Shown piece after piece: positions 36,204 to 46,988 of a stretch of 64,000 nucleotides of DNA. Where the stretch lies: NCBI GenBank assembly GCA_016707895.1, contig JADJGV010000006.1:124001-188000 (forward strand), given 5' to 3'. A program made the translations under genes and the position numbers. This DNA is from Myxococcales bacterium. GTDB taxonomy: Bacteria > Myxococcota_A > Polyangia > Haliangiales > Haliangiaceae. Under the pieces are notes generated by a model, which was given only the letters and a program-made list of their open reading frames with translations, searched no databases and was not told the DNA's origin. The stretch's first letter is position 1, and the number at the start of each line of letters is the position of its first letter.

Positions 36204-38201
36204 GTGACCCCGCGCCGCCTCCGAAGCGCAGGCCTCGTCCTCGCCGCGGTCGCGGCCTGCGGCGATCCGCCGGCGGTCCGCCCGCCGACGCCGCCGCGCG
36301 CCAAGGTGCGGCTGCGCGCGTTCACCGAGACCTCGCCGGTGCGCGCGGTGGTGCCGCTGGGCGCCGACGTGTTCGTCGACAAGGGCGGGACCCTGGAGCG
36401 CTGGCGCCCCGACGGCACGGTGCTCGAGCTGTCGCCCGGCCGCGGCCTGCCCGACGGCGCGCTGGTGGCGCTGGCCGCCGACGCGCGCCGCGACCGGTTG
36501 TGGGTGATCGGCGCCGGCGGCGTCGGCTACTACGATCGCAAGGCCGAGACCTTCGAGGCGCTGCCGCCGAGCCCGGTGGCGATGGAGCTGGGGCTCACGC
36601 CGGCCGACCCCGAGGTGCCGCGACCGCCGCCGCCGGCGATGACCGCCGCGGTCGGCGCCGACGACGGCCTGTGGATCGGCCACCCGCGCGGGCTGTACTT
36701 CGCCTCGAAGAAGGGCGGCTGGGCGTCGACCCCGATCGGCGATCCGGTGACCGCGCTGTTCCCGACCAAGGACGGCTGGCTGTGGGTCGGCACCGATCGC
36801 GGCCTGGTCGGACGCGCGCCGAGCGGCAAGACCTTCGCGTTCGGCCCGGCCCAGGGCTGCGAGGTGGTGATCGTCCGCTGGATCGCGGCGGCGCCGGGCG
36901 GCGGCGTGCTGGTCGTCGGCGAGGACGCCGGCGGCCACCAGCGCCTCGCGATCGGCCACGCCACCGCGTGGCGCTCGTACAAGCTGTCGCCCACCACCCG
37001 CTGGCTGGCCGGCGCCGCGGTCGGCGACGCCACCGCGATCCTCGCCGCCGACGGCCTGTACCGGCTGGCCGCGGGGCCGGCGGCGGTCACCGGCCCGCTG
37101 CGCCGCGACGGCGTGCGCCTCTTGCCGGTGACCGGCGACGCGACGCCCGACGTCCACGTCGAGCGCACCGCGGTGACGCTGCCCGCCGGGACCCGCGCGC
37201 TGGCCGCGCTGGGCGCCGAGCTGTTGCTGGGCACCGACGAGCTGGGCGTGGCGCGCCAGCCGATCGCCGGCGGCCCGCCGGCGGCGTGGTACCGCCGCGC
37301 CGCGATGCTCGATCGCGCCGGCTCGCTGACCGTGCTGTGCCAGGCCAAGGACGACTGCTGGATCGCCACCGGCGCGCCGCGCGCGTGGCGCTGGCGCGGC
37401 GGCAGCTTCACGCCCGCCGGCCCGATCGACGAGGTCGTGCTGGGCATGGTCCGCACCGGCGACGGCGTGCTGTACGGCTTCCACCGCCCCGCCGACGGCA
37501 AGGCCATCGCGGTCAGCCGGGTCGACGGCGAGACCTGGGTGCCGCTCAACATCCGGCTCGAGACGCCGGGCACCGGCCCCGAGCTCAGCTTCGCCAAGAC
37601 CGCGCCCGACGGCACGCTGTGGATCGGCCTGCGCTACCGCGACGACGGCGACCTGCGGCCGTGGGGCATCGCGATCGTCGATCCCACCACCGGCGCGGTC
37701 GCGTACCACCACGCGTCGGGCGATCCCAAGGAGCGCAAGCTCGGCGTGCTGCCGGTGCCGACGACGATCGTCGACGTCGCGTTCCTCGGCGACAGCGAGG
37801 TGTGGATGGCCAGCCTGCAGGGCGCGGTGCGGCTGCAGGGCGAGCAGGTGACGGTGTGGAACGAGAGCATGCAGCTCGACTCCGAGCTGCTCAACGCGGT
37901 CGCGGTCACCAGCGGCGGCCTGGTGTTCGTCGCCACCGCCGACGGCGTCGGCACCTTCGACGGCGATCGCTGGCGCTTCACCCCCGAGCTGCGGTTCGCG
38001 ACCAACGATCTGGCGCTCGGCGCCGACGGCCGGCTGTGGCTGGGCACCGAGCGCGGCCTGGCGATCTTCGACGGCAAGAAGGTGCGCCGCCTCGACGTGC
38101 GCCGCGGCATGGTCGAGAACCAGGTGCTCGACGTCACGCTCGACGAGTTCGGGCGGGTGTGGACCCGCGGCCCGCGCTCGCTGGCCGTCGTCACGCCGTG
38201 A
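36204..38201 (+). CDS. Beta-propeller lipoprotein (two-component-regulator-propeller-like repeats)
   Basis: A 665-residue protein from GTG 36204 with a short lipoprotein signal (GLVLAAVAACG, Cys19). The body consists of about ten repeats of the form DGxLWIGxxxGL (DDGLWIGHPRGLYFA, DGWLWVGTDRGLVGR, DGTLWIGLRYR, DGRLWLGTERGLAIF), which are Reg_prop propeller blades as found in hybrid sensor kinases. No kinase domain follows, so this is a free-standing envelope propeller, probably two propellers end to end. Ligand unknown. The TGA is followed within eight bases by the 13-base element shared with 28345. Confidence 0.75.
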   Translation: MTPRRLRSAGLVLAAVAACGDPPAVRPPTPPRAKVRLRAFTETSPVRAVVPLGADVFVDKGGTLERWRPDGTVLELSPGRGLPDGALVALAADARRDRLWVIGAGGVGYYDRKAETFEALPPSPVAMELGLTPADPEVPRPPPPAMTAAVGADDGLWIGHPRGLYFASKKGGWASTPIGDPVTALFPTKDGWLWVGTDRGLVGRAPSGKTFAFGPAQGCEVVIVRWIAAAPGGGVLVVGEDAGGHQRLAIGHATAWRSYKLSPTTRWLAGAAVGDATAILAADGLYRLAAGPAAVTGPLRRDGVRLLPVTGDATPDVHVERTAVTLPAGTRALAALGAELLLGTDELGVARQPIAGGPPAAWYRRAAMLDRAGSLTVLCQAKDDCWIATGAPRAWRWRGGSFTPAGPIDEVVLGMVRTGDGVLYGFHRPADGKAIAVSRVDGETWVPLNIRLETPGTGPELSFAKTAPDGTLWIGLRYRDDGDLRPWGIAIVDPTTGAVAYHHASGDPKERKLGVLPVPTTIVDVAFLGDSEVWMASLQGAVRLQGEQVTVWNESMQLDSELLNAVAVTSGGLVFVATADGVGTFDGDRWRFTPELRFATNDLALGADGRLWLGTERGLAIFDGKKVRRLDVRRGMVENQVLDVTLDEFGRVWTRGPRSLAVVTP

Positions 38202-38208
38202 CCTTGGA

Positions 38209-38221
38209 GGGGCTTTCGCAA
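38209..38221 (+). repeat. 13-base element GGGGCTTTCGCAA, second copy
   Basis: Exact copy of 28345-28357, here just after the stop of the propeller lipoprotein. The context CCTTGGAGGGG also resembles CCTTGGGAGGG at 8557-8567. It is probably a worn terminator palindrome, because GGGC/GCCC can still pair across it. Confidence 0.4.
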
Positions 38222-38342
38222 CGCCCAGGTGGAGGCGGGTGGAACGCCGCGCGACGTACGGCACACCTGATCGGCGGGGACATCCCACCCGAAACGCGAG
38301 CTCCACACCGTCGACCTGCGCTGGTCACCGAGGCCCGCCCGC

Positions 38343-39518
38343 TCACTCGCAGGTGAAGTCCCACAGGCCCCAGCCGTCGTCGAACGACGGCACCAGCACG
38401 TGGCCGCCGTCGACGGTCAGGTTGCCGCCGCCGACGAGGCCGTCGAGGAAGTGCAGCGGCACGTCCAACGCCGGGATGTCGCCGGCGTAGTCGGCGGCGG
38501 TGAGGTCGGTGTTGCGGCTGCCCATGCCGGCGGCGTGGGCGACGCTGCCGTCGGGCGCGATCCGGTACAGGTAGCCGCCGCTGGCGTAGACCAGGAGGTC
38601 GTCGCCGAGGCCGACCATCGTGATCGGCAGCGACGCCGCCGACGGCGAGCGGTCGGGGCGCGGGACGTCGGCGTCGTTGACGTACGGCTCGCTGGCGCCG
38701 GTCGAGACGTTGATCTTGATGACCCGGGTGCCGTCGAAGTTGATGCCGCCGGCGTACAGCGCGCCGTGGGCCCAGGCGATCGCGTTGACGTTCTGCAGCT
38801 CGTCGTGGAGCGTGAACACCGTGGTCACGGTGCGCATCGCGTCGTTGGCGATGCGCTTGATCTTCTTGTTGCCGCGATCCCGGATGTAGACGTTGCCGGC
38901 ATCGTCGCTGATCGCGTCGTTGGGCGCCGCGAACCGCGCGGTGGCGCCTGGCCCCTCGAGGTCACCCGGCATGTAGGTCTGCCCCGGCCGCACGTCGGCG
39001 CCGATGAGGTCGCGCGCGGTGCCGGCGATCGGCTTGGCGGTGCAGCTCGGCGACAGCGGATCGGACAGCTCGATCACGCCGTTGGCCCAGTCGTCGCCGG
39101 TGATCAGCCGGCCGTCGGGGAGCCACGCCAGGCCGTCGTTGGCCAGGAACCGCACGTCGGCGCAGGCGCCGGTCGGTCGGTAGGAGGGGTCCTCGGTCTC
39201 GGAGCCGGCGACCCGCACGAACGCCGGGGCCGCGGCGTCGAGCTCGAGGCGCCAGATCGAGCGCCCGGTCGACACCAGGATCGTCCGGCCGCGCTGGGCG
39301 ATGTTGCCGAAGTGCATCGGCGGATCGGCCTTGGCGGGGTGGCCGGCCGGATCCCACGAGGTCGTGTCGCTCGACGACGCCTTCGGGTTGCCGGCGATCA
39401 CGCGGGCGGTGGTGCAGGCCTTACCCCCGCCCGGGCCGGGGGTGTCGTCGGCGTCGAGCTGGACGCAGGCGGTGGCGGTGAGCGCGAACAGGACCGGGGC
39501 AAGCTTGGCGAGACGCAT
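38343..39518 (-). CDS. NHL-repeat-like propeller lipoprotein
   Basis: A 391-residue protein from ATG 39516-39518 with GAGGAGT upstream and a lipoprotein signal (LFALTATACV, Cys18). Repeating segments such as FAAPNDAISDDAGNVYIRDRGNKKIKRI, ADVRFLANDGLAWLPDGRLI and GYLYRIAPDGSVAHAAG are typical of NHL-type beta-propeller blades (PxxxAVDxxGNVYVxDxxNxRI). These usually bind proteins or polymers. Envelope location is expected. It follows the permuted esterase gene at 39614 on the same strand with a 95-base gap. Confidence 0.75.
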   Translation of the reverse strand: MRLAKLAPVLFALTATACVQLDADDTPGPGGGKACTTARVIAGNPKASSSDTTSWDPAGHPAKADPPMHFGNIAQRGRTILVSTGRSIWRLELDAAAPAFVRVAGSETEDPSYRPTGACADVRFLANDGLAWLPDGRLITGDDWANGVIELSDPLSPSCTAKPIAGTARDLIGADVRPGQTYMPGDLEGPGATARFAAPNDAISDDAGNVYIRDRGNKKIKRIANDAMRTVTTVFTLHDELQNVNAIAWAHGALYAGGINFDGTRVIKINVSTGASEPYVNDADVPRPDRSPSAASLPITMVGLGDDLLVYASGGYLYRIAPDGSVAHAAGMGSRNTDLTAADYAGDIPALDVPLHFLDGLVGGGNLTVDGGHVLVPSFDDGWGLWDFTCE

Positions 39519-39613
39519 CGTCGGACTCCTCACACGAGCACGCGTCCATTCGCGTGCGACCGGGCTATCGACCGCGCGGCGGCCCGGTTGCGTGAGTCGC
39601 GACGATTTTTTGC

Positions 39614-41983
39614 CTACTTCACCACCGACACCTGCTCGGCGGCCTTGGTGCGGAAGGTGGCGTCGACGAAGTCCATCAACTCGAGCAGGTTGGTCTCCAT
39701 CCGGGCCAGGCCGCCGGCCGGCGCGTCCATGTAGAACGTGCCGCCCTCGCAGCCATCGCCGCCGGCCGGCACCGGCACGCCGTCGACGTTGGGCCGGCAC
39801 CGGCCGTCGACGTAGACGATGATGAACTTCTGGAACCGCTGCTCGGCCGGCAGGTCGTTGGCGATCATGTAGCTCTCGAACACCGCCGACAGCGCCACCA
39901 GATCGTCGGGCTCCTGGCCGTAGCCGTGGAGGAAGTACACCACCGGGTAGCGGCGGCCGGCGTTGGCCGGGTTGTTGTAGCCGGGCGGCAGGAAGATCGC
40001 GTACGGCGTGTCGCGGCCGCTGGTCGGCGGGGTGAAGGTCTGGCCCATGCGGATCTCGCCGGCCATGCCCTCGTCGTCGCGATCGCCGTTGGGCAGCCGC
40101 TTGTCGATCCACGCGAACACCGACGACACCCGGTTGATCACCTGCACCGGCGCGCCGACGTGGCGGCCGTCGCCCTGGGCGATCTGGTTGGCGGTGGCGT
40201 CGGGGTCGCCGTAGCGCACGAAGACGTTGTCGGGCAGGTCGCCCCACGGCACCTGGGTGAAGTCGTAGCTGCCCTCGGCGCCGCCGGAGAGCGCGCCGAA
40301 GCCGTCGTAGACGCCGCCGGCCATGCCGAACCGGCTCATCAGCGCGCCCATGCCGGCGTTGGCCGAGACGCCGGCGTTCAGGAAGTCGCGGATGCCGGCG
40401 TCCATCCAGATGCCGACCCGGCGGCGCTCGGCGTCGTCGAGCGCGGCCAGGTTGCGCGCGAGGTCGCCGGTCAGCCAGCGGGTCAGGTTGGGCGACTGGG
40501 TCCACTGCCCGTCGCCCTCGCCGGTGTCGTAGCAGGCGGTCGCGGCGGCGCTCCACTGGCAGGTGCCGGCCACGCCGTCGAGCCCGACGTCCTCGTACGG
40601 CTCGCCGGCCTGGCGATCGTGATCGCCCTCGGTGCCGCGGGGGTTGCGCAGCGCGTGGTAGTCGTCGCCGTTGGGATCCGGGTTGGTCGCCGCGTCGTAG
40701 CCGGGCTCGGCGGCGTCGGCCAGGCCGTCGGCGCCGACGTCGGCGAACGGCTCGAACGGATCGGTGATGATCGGCTCGCCGCTGTCGCGCCGGCCGTTGC
40801 GGTTGACGTCGACCGCCAGCAGCACCTCGGCCGGGTTGCCCTGGGGCTGGGCCGGATCGAACACGCCCAGGCCCAGCGTCGCCGAGTCGCCGCCGTCGCA
40901 GAACGTGATCACCGGCAGGCTGCCGTCGGGGTTGAACTCGCGATCGTGGAAGCTGGTCAGGGTCAGCGGGTTGGCGCAGCGATCGGCGGCGGCGCGCGCC
41001 AGGTAGGCGGCGTCGACGCCGGGCGGCGCGTAGCCGTGGGCCGCGGGGTCGGGGTTGTACAGCGCCGGGTTCCCCAGCGCGCGCGACAGATCGCGGGCCG
41101 CCTTCATGTACAGGTTGCGGCGCAGGGTCAGGCCGACGCCCTCGCCGTCCTGGTAGGTCATGTGCTCGAAGTCGCTCTTGATCTCGAACTGGTCGGCGGC
41201 CGCCGGGCGCTGATCGTCCAGGCACAGCGCGCCGACGTCGCCGCCGTCGTCGGGCGCGGCGGTGCAGAACCCGCCGAACAGGAAGTCGCGGAACATCGCC
41301 AGCGAGTAGGTCATCGCCGGCCCAGGCTCGCCGCCGAGGTCGCCGATGAAGTCGAAGCGATCGCGGTGGCGCAGGCCGATCGACATCGACGCGTTGCCGC
41401 CCATCGAGATGCCGACGATCGCGCGGTAGGTGAAGCGGCGCTGCTCGGTGGCGCCGGCGTCGGCGGGCGCGACCGCCTGGTAGGTGATGAGCTCGGGCGC
41501 GCGGAAGGTGATCCGCGACGCGTAGCCGTCGACGTCGTCGATGGCCCGCCCGGTCACCGGCGGGAAGAACGGCGCGCCGTCGCCGACGTGGCGCTTGGCG
41601 ACGATCCGCACGTGGCGGCGCAGCCCGCCCGCGGGCAGCCGCGCCGCCTTGTACGGCAGGGTCAGCTCGAACGGCCGATCGCTGGCGGCGCCGCCCGGGC
41701 CGAACGTCACCGCCGGGCCCAGCGCGACGAAGCCGGCGGGCACGATGTCGGCGGCGCAGCCGATCGTCACCGCGGCGGTCGGCACCGTGGTCGCGGCCTG
41801 GGCCCGGACCGCGGCGCCGGCCAGGTCCTTGGCGGCCTTGCCGTCGACCACGATCACGCCGCCCGGCGCGAGCGCGCCGGTGGCGCCGTCGCCGCACACC
41901 AGCTCGCTCGACGGGCCGTCGTCGCCGCCGCAGGCGATCAACAAGGTGGCGGTGGCGATCCCCATGCCTAGGCGTGCGCGCAT
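39614..41983 (-). CDS. Lipoprotein with circularly permuted esterase (PF00756-type) domain
   Basis: A 789-residue lipoprotein (signal ATATLLIACGG, Cys18). In normal esterase D/feruloyl-esterase proteins the strand with PPGY...YPVVYLLHG precedes the nucleophile motif GxSMGG. Here the order is reversed. RAIVGISMGGNASMSIGL (Ser193) comes first, then a likely Asp in GIWMDAGIRDFLN (D533) and a His region GDGRHVG (H608) with a terminal helix. The YAIFLPPGYNN and RYPVVYFLHGYGQ segments (661-690) and the pre-nucleophile helix MDFVDATFRTKAAEQ (770-784) close the protein. So the second half of the fold is encoded before the first. Residues 20-175 are a beta-rich leader; an Asp-rich DVNRNGRRDSGE loop (392-403) may bind calcium. 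Motifs are clear; Asp and His assignments are inferred. Confidence 0.8.
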   Translation of the reverse strand: MRARLGMGIATATLLIACGGDDGPSSELVCGDGATGALAPGGVIVVDGKAAKDLAGAAVRAQAATTVPTAAVTIGCAADIVPAGFVALGPAVTFGPGGAASDRPFELTLPYKAARLPAGGLRRHVRIVAKRHVGDGAPFFPPVTGRAIDDVDGYASRITFRAPELITYQAVAPADAGATEQRRFTYRAIVGISMGGNASMSIGLRHRDRFDFIGDLGGEPGPAMTYSLAMFRDFLFGGFCTAAPDDGGDVGALCLDDQRPAAADQFEIKSDFEHMTYQDGEGVGLTLRRNLYMKAARDLSRALGNPALYNPDPAAHGYAPPGVDAAYLARAAADRCANPLTLTSFHDREFNPDGSLPVITFCDGGDSATLGLGVFDPAQPQGNPAEVLLAVDVNRNGRRDSGEPIITDPFEPFADVGADGLADAAEPGYDAATNPDPNGDDYHALRNPRGTEGDHDRQAGEPYEDVGLDGVAGTCQWSAAATACYDTGEGDGQWTQSPNLTRWLTGDLARNLAALDDAERRRVGIWMDAGIRDFLNAGVSANAGMGALMSRFGMAGGVYDGFGALSGGAEGSYDFTQVPWGDLPDNVFVRYGDPDATANQIAQGDGRHVGAPVQVINRVSSVFAWIDKRLPNGDRDDEGMAGEIRMGQTFTPPTSGRDTPYAIFLPPGYNNPANAGRRYPVVYFLHGYGQEPDDLVALSAVFESYMIANDLPAEQRFQKFIIVYVDGRCRPNVDGVPVPAGGDGCEGGTFYMDAPAGGLARMETNLLELMDFVDATFRTKAAEQVSVVK

Positions 41984-42044
41984 AGGGCGCGACCCTATCA
42001 CCGGCGCGTCGGCGCCGCGGCGCCAAACCACGCCATCGCCGCCG

Positions 42045-44184
42045 TCACTCCGCCGCGAAGTCGCCGGACCGCCCGGCCCCGTCGCCGGCCAGGAACTGCA
42101 CGCCCGGCAGCGGATCCTCGAAGCTGTTCGGCCGCCGGCCGTGGAACATGACGTCGCCGCCGGCGCCGCCGCTGGCGCCGCCGCGCGCGATGATCTGGCC
42201 GCGGTTGACCAGATCACCGTCGCGCGGCGAGCCGTGGATCCCGTCGCTGTTGAGCAGCACCGCGAGCTGCTCCTGGTGCGCCGGGAACAGCGCGACGCCG
42301 ACGCCGCCGTTGTTGCGCGCGCTGCCGCCGCGGCCGCCGGCGCCGCCGGAGACGTCGATCCGGCCGGTCGGCTCGACGATCAGATCGCCGCCGCGCCCGT
42401 CGAAGTTGGCGTCGGTGAACAGCTCGAGCGCGCCGCCGCCGCCGCCCCGCCCGAGCGCGCCGCCGCCGCCGCCCCGGGCCCACAGCCGCCCCGCCATCGA
42501 CGCGTTCCCGTCCATCGTGCGCAGCGTCAGGCCGCCGCCCGCGCCGGCGCGCCCGGCGCCGGCCGCGCGCCCGCCGTCGAACACCGCGACGCCGCCCGGC
42601 GCGATCACCAGATCGCCGGCCCGCGAGGTGATCTCGAGCCGCAGCTGGCCGCCGGCGCCGCCGTCGGCGTCGGTCCCGGAGCGCGGCCGCGCCGCCGACG
42701 CCGACGATCCGGCCGACCAGGCGGATGCCGCCGGCGTGCGGCCCCGCCACGCCGAGCACCGCGCCGGCGGCGCCGGGGGCCACGCCGCCGCGCCCACCGC
42801 GGACGTCGATCGGCGCGATCAGCGCGACGTCGCCGTCGGCCAGGAGCTCGACCCGCCCGCCGGCGCCGCCGAGCCGCAGGCCGCCACCGCCGGCGGCCAC
42901 CAGCGCCCCGCACACCGCGATCGTCGCCGGCGGCGTCGCCGCGCCGGCCACCACCTCGCCGGCCGCGCCGCCGACGACCGCCGCGCCGACGCCGGTCGCC
43001 ACCGCCACGCCGCCGCGCCCGTCGACCACGCCGCCCAGCCACGCCGCGCCGCCGGCGTCGAGGCGCAGCGCGCCGGCCGCGCCGCCGGCCGCCGCGTCGA
43101 CGCCGGTCGCCGCGCCGCCGCGCACGCGCACCGCGGCCCCGAGCGAGATCGCGCCGCCGGCCGCCAGCGCGACGGTCCCGCCGCGCCCGCCGGTCGCCGC
43201 GCCGCCGCCGCGCGCGTCCCCGCCGGCGCTGTCGATCGCCCCGGTCAGCCACAGCGCACCCGACGCCTGCAGCGCCACGCCGCCGGCGTCACCGCCGCGG
43301 AGCGCGCCGGCGCCACCCGCGCTGATCAGCTTGGCGGAGCCCATCCAGATCGCGCCGGCGGTCGCCACCACGCGCACGGCGCCGCCCGCGCCGCCGCGCC
43401 CGGCGGCGCTCGCCTCGCCCGCGGCGGTCACCCGGCCGACCACCACCACGCGCCGGCCGCTGAGCTCGATGGGCCCGCCGGCGTCGCCGTCGGCCAGGCC
43501 GTCGTCGCCGCCGGCGTCGACCGCGCCGAGCACGAACACCGTCCCGCGCGGCGCGCGCAGCGCCAGCCCCTGGCGGCGGCCGCCGAGGTCGGCCCCGCGC
43601 AGCGTGCCGTCGACGATCAGGTCGCCGTCGGCGGCGGTGATCGTGCGCACCGCGTCGGCGCCGCTCGCGGTGACCAGGCCGCTGATCCGCAGCGTGCCGG
43701 CGCCGGTGAGATCGGCCCCGAGCGCGGCCGCGGCGACCACCGCGCCCCCGCTGGGCACCGCGCCCATCGCCGACGCCGGCGGCGCGACCTGCGCGGGATC
43801 GATCGTCAGCGCGCCGCGCGATCGCAGACGGATCTGCCCGCCCGCGCGGCCGACGCCGGCCGGCGCCGCCGCCACGCCGCCCTCGACGTCGAGGGTCGGC
43901 GCGCCGAGCTCGGTCCACGCCGGCGGCGGCCCCGGCGGGGCGTCGACCCCGGCGTCGACCCCGGCGTCGACCGCGGCGTCGGTGGCCGCGTCGGCCGGCG
44001 CGTCGACCGGTGCCCCATCCGCCCCGGCGTCGACCTCATCGGCGCTGCCGTCGCCGCGCGCGGCGGCGTCGACCCGCGCCCCGCCGTCGTCGATCGGCGC
44101 GCCGCCCGGGGCGCCCACGGCGCACCCGGCGACCAAGCCCCACGCGCTCACGACCGACCACGCCAACCAGCGGTGCGACGACAT
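42045..44184 (-). pseudogene. Gly/Ala-rich beta-helix lipoprotein, frameshifted
   Basis: Start ATG 44182-44184 gives a lipoprotein signal (SVVSAWGLVAGC, Cys21) and an Asp/Ala linker with VDAG repeats. About 480 residues of short Gly-rich strands follow (GGDARGGGAATGGRGG, RGGVAVATGVG), the look of an adhesin-type beta-helix. At about 42675-42697 the frame is lost after RIVGVGG. One frame over, the same style resumes with TDADGGAGGQLRLEI and runs to the stop at 42045. One extra base (or two missing) in this GC-rich run explains it. The whole would be about 712 residues if repaired. It may be a sequencing error rather than a true pseudogene. Confidence 0.65.
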
Positions 44185-44399
44185 GGGCGAGGCCGCTGCA
44201 GCGGACGTGCCACCGGCCCGGCCCGCCGCGCGCACGCGCCCCGCGCCCCGCGCCCGCCCCATCGCCGCCCGCGCGCGCGACCGCGGCGCACGGTGCGCGC
44301 CGGCGCGCAGCGCATCGCGCGCGGCGCCGCCGATCGCGATCGCGATCGCCGAACAGGAACACATCCGCACACTTGCCCCCCGCGACGATCGGCGAAAAG

Positions 44400-44427
44400 T
44401 TGCCCGGCGCGCCCGGCCCCGTAATGT
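44400..44427 (+). promoter_or_regulatory. Candidate promoter for the FtsB-like/GGDEF pair
   Basis: TTGCCC (44400-44405), 16 bases, then TAATGT (44422-44427), 40 bases before the chosen start. It lies in a 282-base gap between divergent genes that otherwise shows only a GATCGC triplicate (44333-44355) and no gene. Confidence 0.35.
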
Positions 44428-44466
44428 CGGCGAACAGACCGCATGTCGACGAGGATGAAGGCCGAT

Positions 44467-44786
44467 ATGCACGTCCCAGCCGCGCTGTCGCGGTGGACCG
44501 TGCGCGCGCTGCTGGCGCTGGTGGTGGCCGGCGCCATCGCGTACATCCCGGCCGGCGGCGTCGACGACCGCGCCACCCGGCTGCGCCAGCAGCTCGACGC
44601 CGCCCACGACGAGGCCGCCGCGCTGCGCGCCGGCAACCGCGCGCTGGCCGAGGAGATCAAGGCGCTGTCGACCGACGCCCTCGCGATCGAGGCCCGGGCC
44701 CGCGACGACCTCGACATGGTGTTCCCCGGCGAGGTCGTCATCCGCATCGATCGCGCCGCGCGCCCCGCCCACGCCGAGGGCCGGCG

Positions 44787-44790
<4 letters not shown>
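44467..44790 (+). CDS. FtsB/DivIC-like septum formation protein
   Basis: A 107-residue protein with a membrane segment near the start (VRALLALVVAGAIAYIPAGG), then a coiled coil (TRLRQQLDAAHDEAAALRAGNRALAEEIKALS split by Ala and Leu heptads) and a C-terminal IEARARDDLDMVFPGEVVIRI. The last piece matches the FtsB/DivIC signature around the conserved REELGMVKPGE region. Family members link FtsL and FtsQ in the division complex. Start at ATG 44467 chosen for GAAGG five bases upstream; ATGs at 44443 and 44455 would add residues. The stop overlaps the next ATG (ATGA), coupling it to a diguanylate cyclase. Confidence 0.8.
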
Positions 44791-46985
<2,195 letters not shown>

Positions 46986-46988
46986 CGC

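Noticed and set aside
43920..44060. GTCGACCCCGGC-type tandem repeats, considered as a regulatory repeat
   Set aside because: They encode the VDAG/DA linker of the beta-helix lipoprotein on the minus strand.
44333..44355. Tandem GATCGC repeat, considered as an iteron or array
   Set aside because: Only about three units; the same hexamer repeat occurs in coding DNA at 11132-11150 (Ile-Ala repeats), so it is a composition effect.
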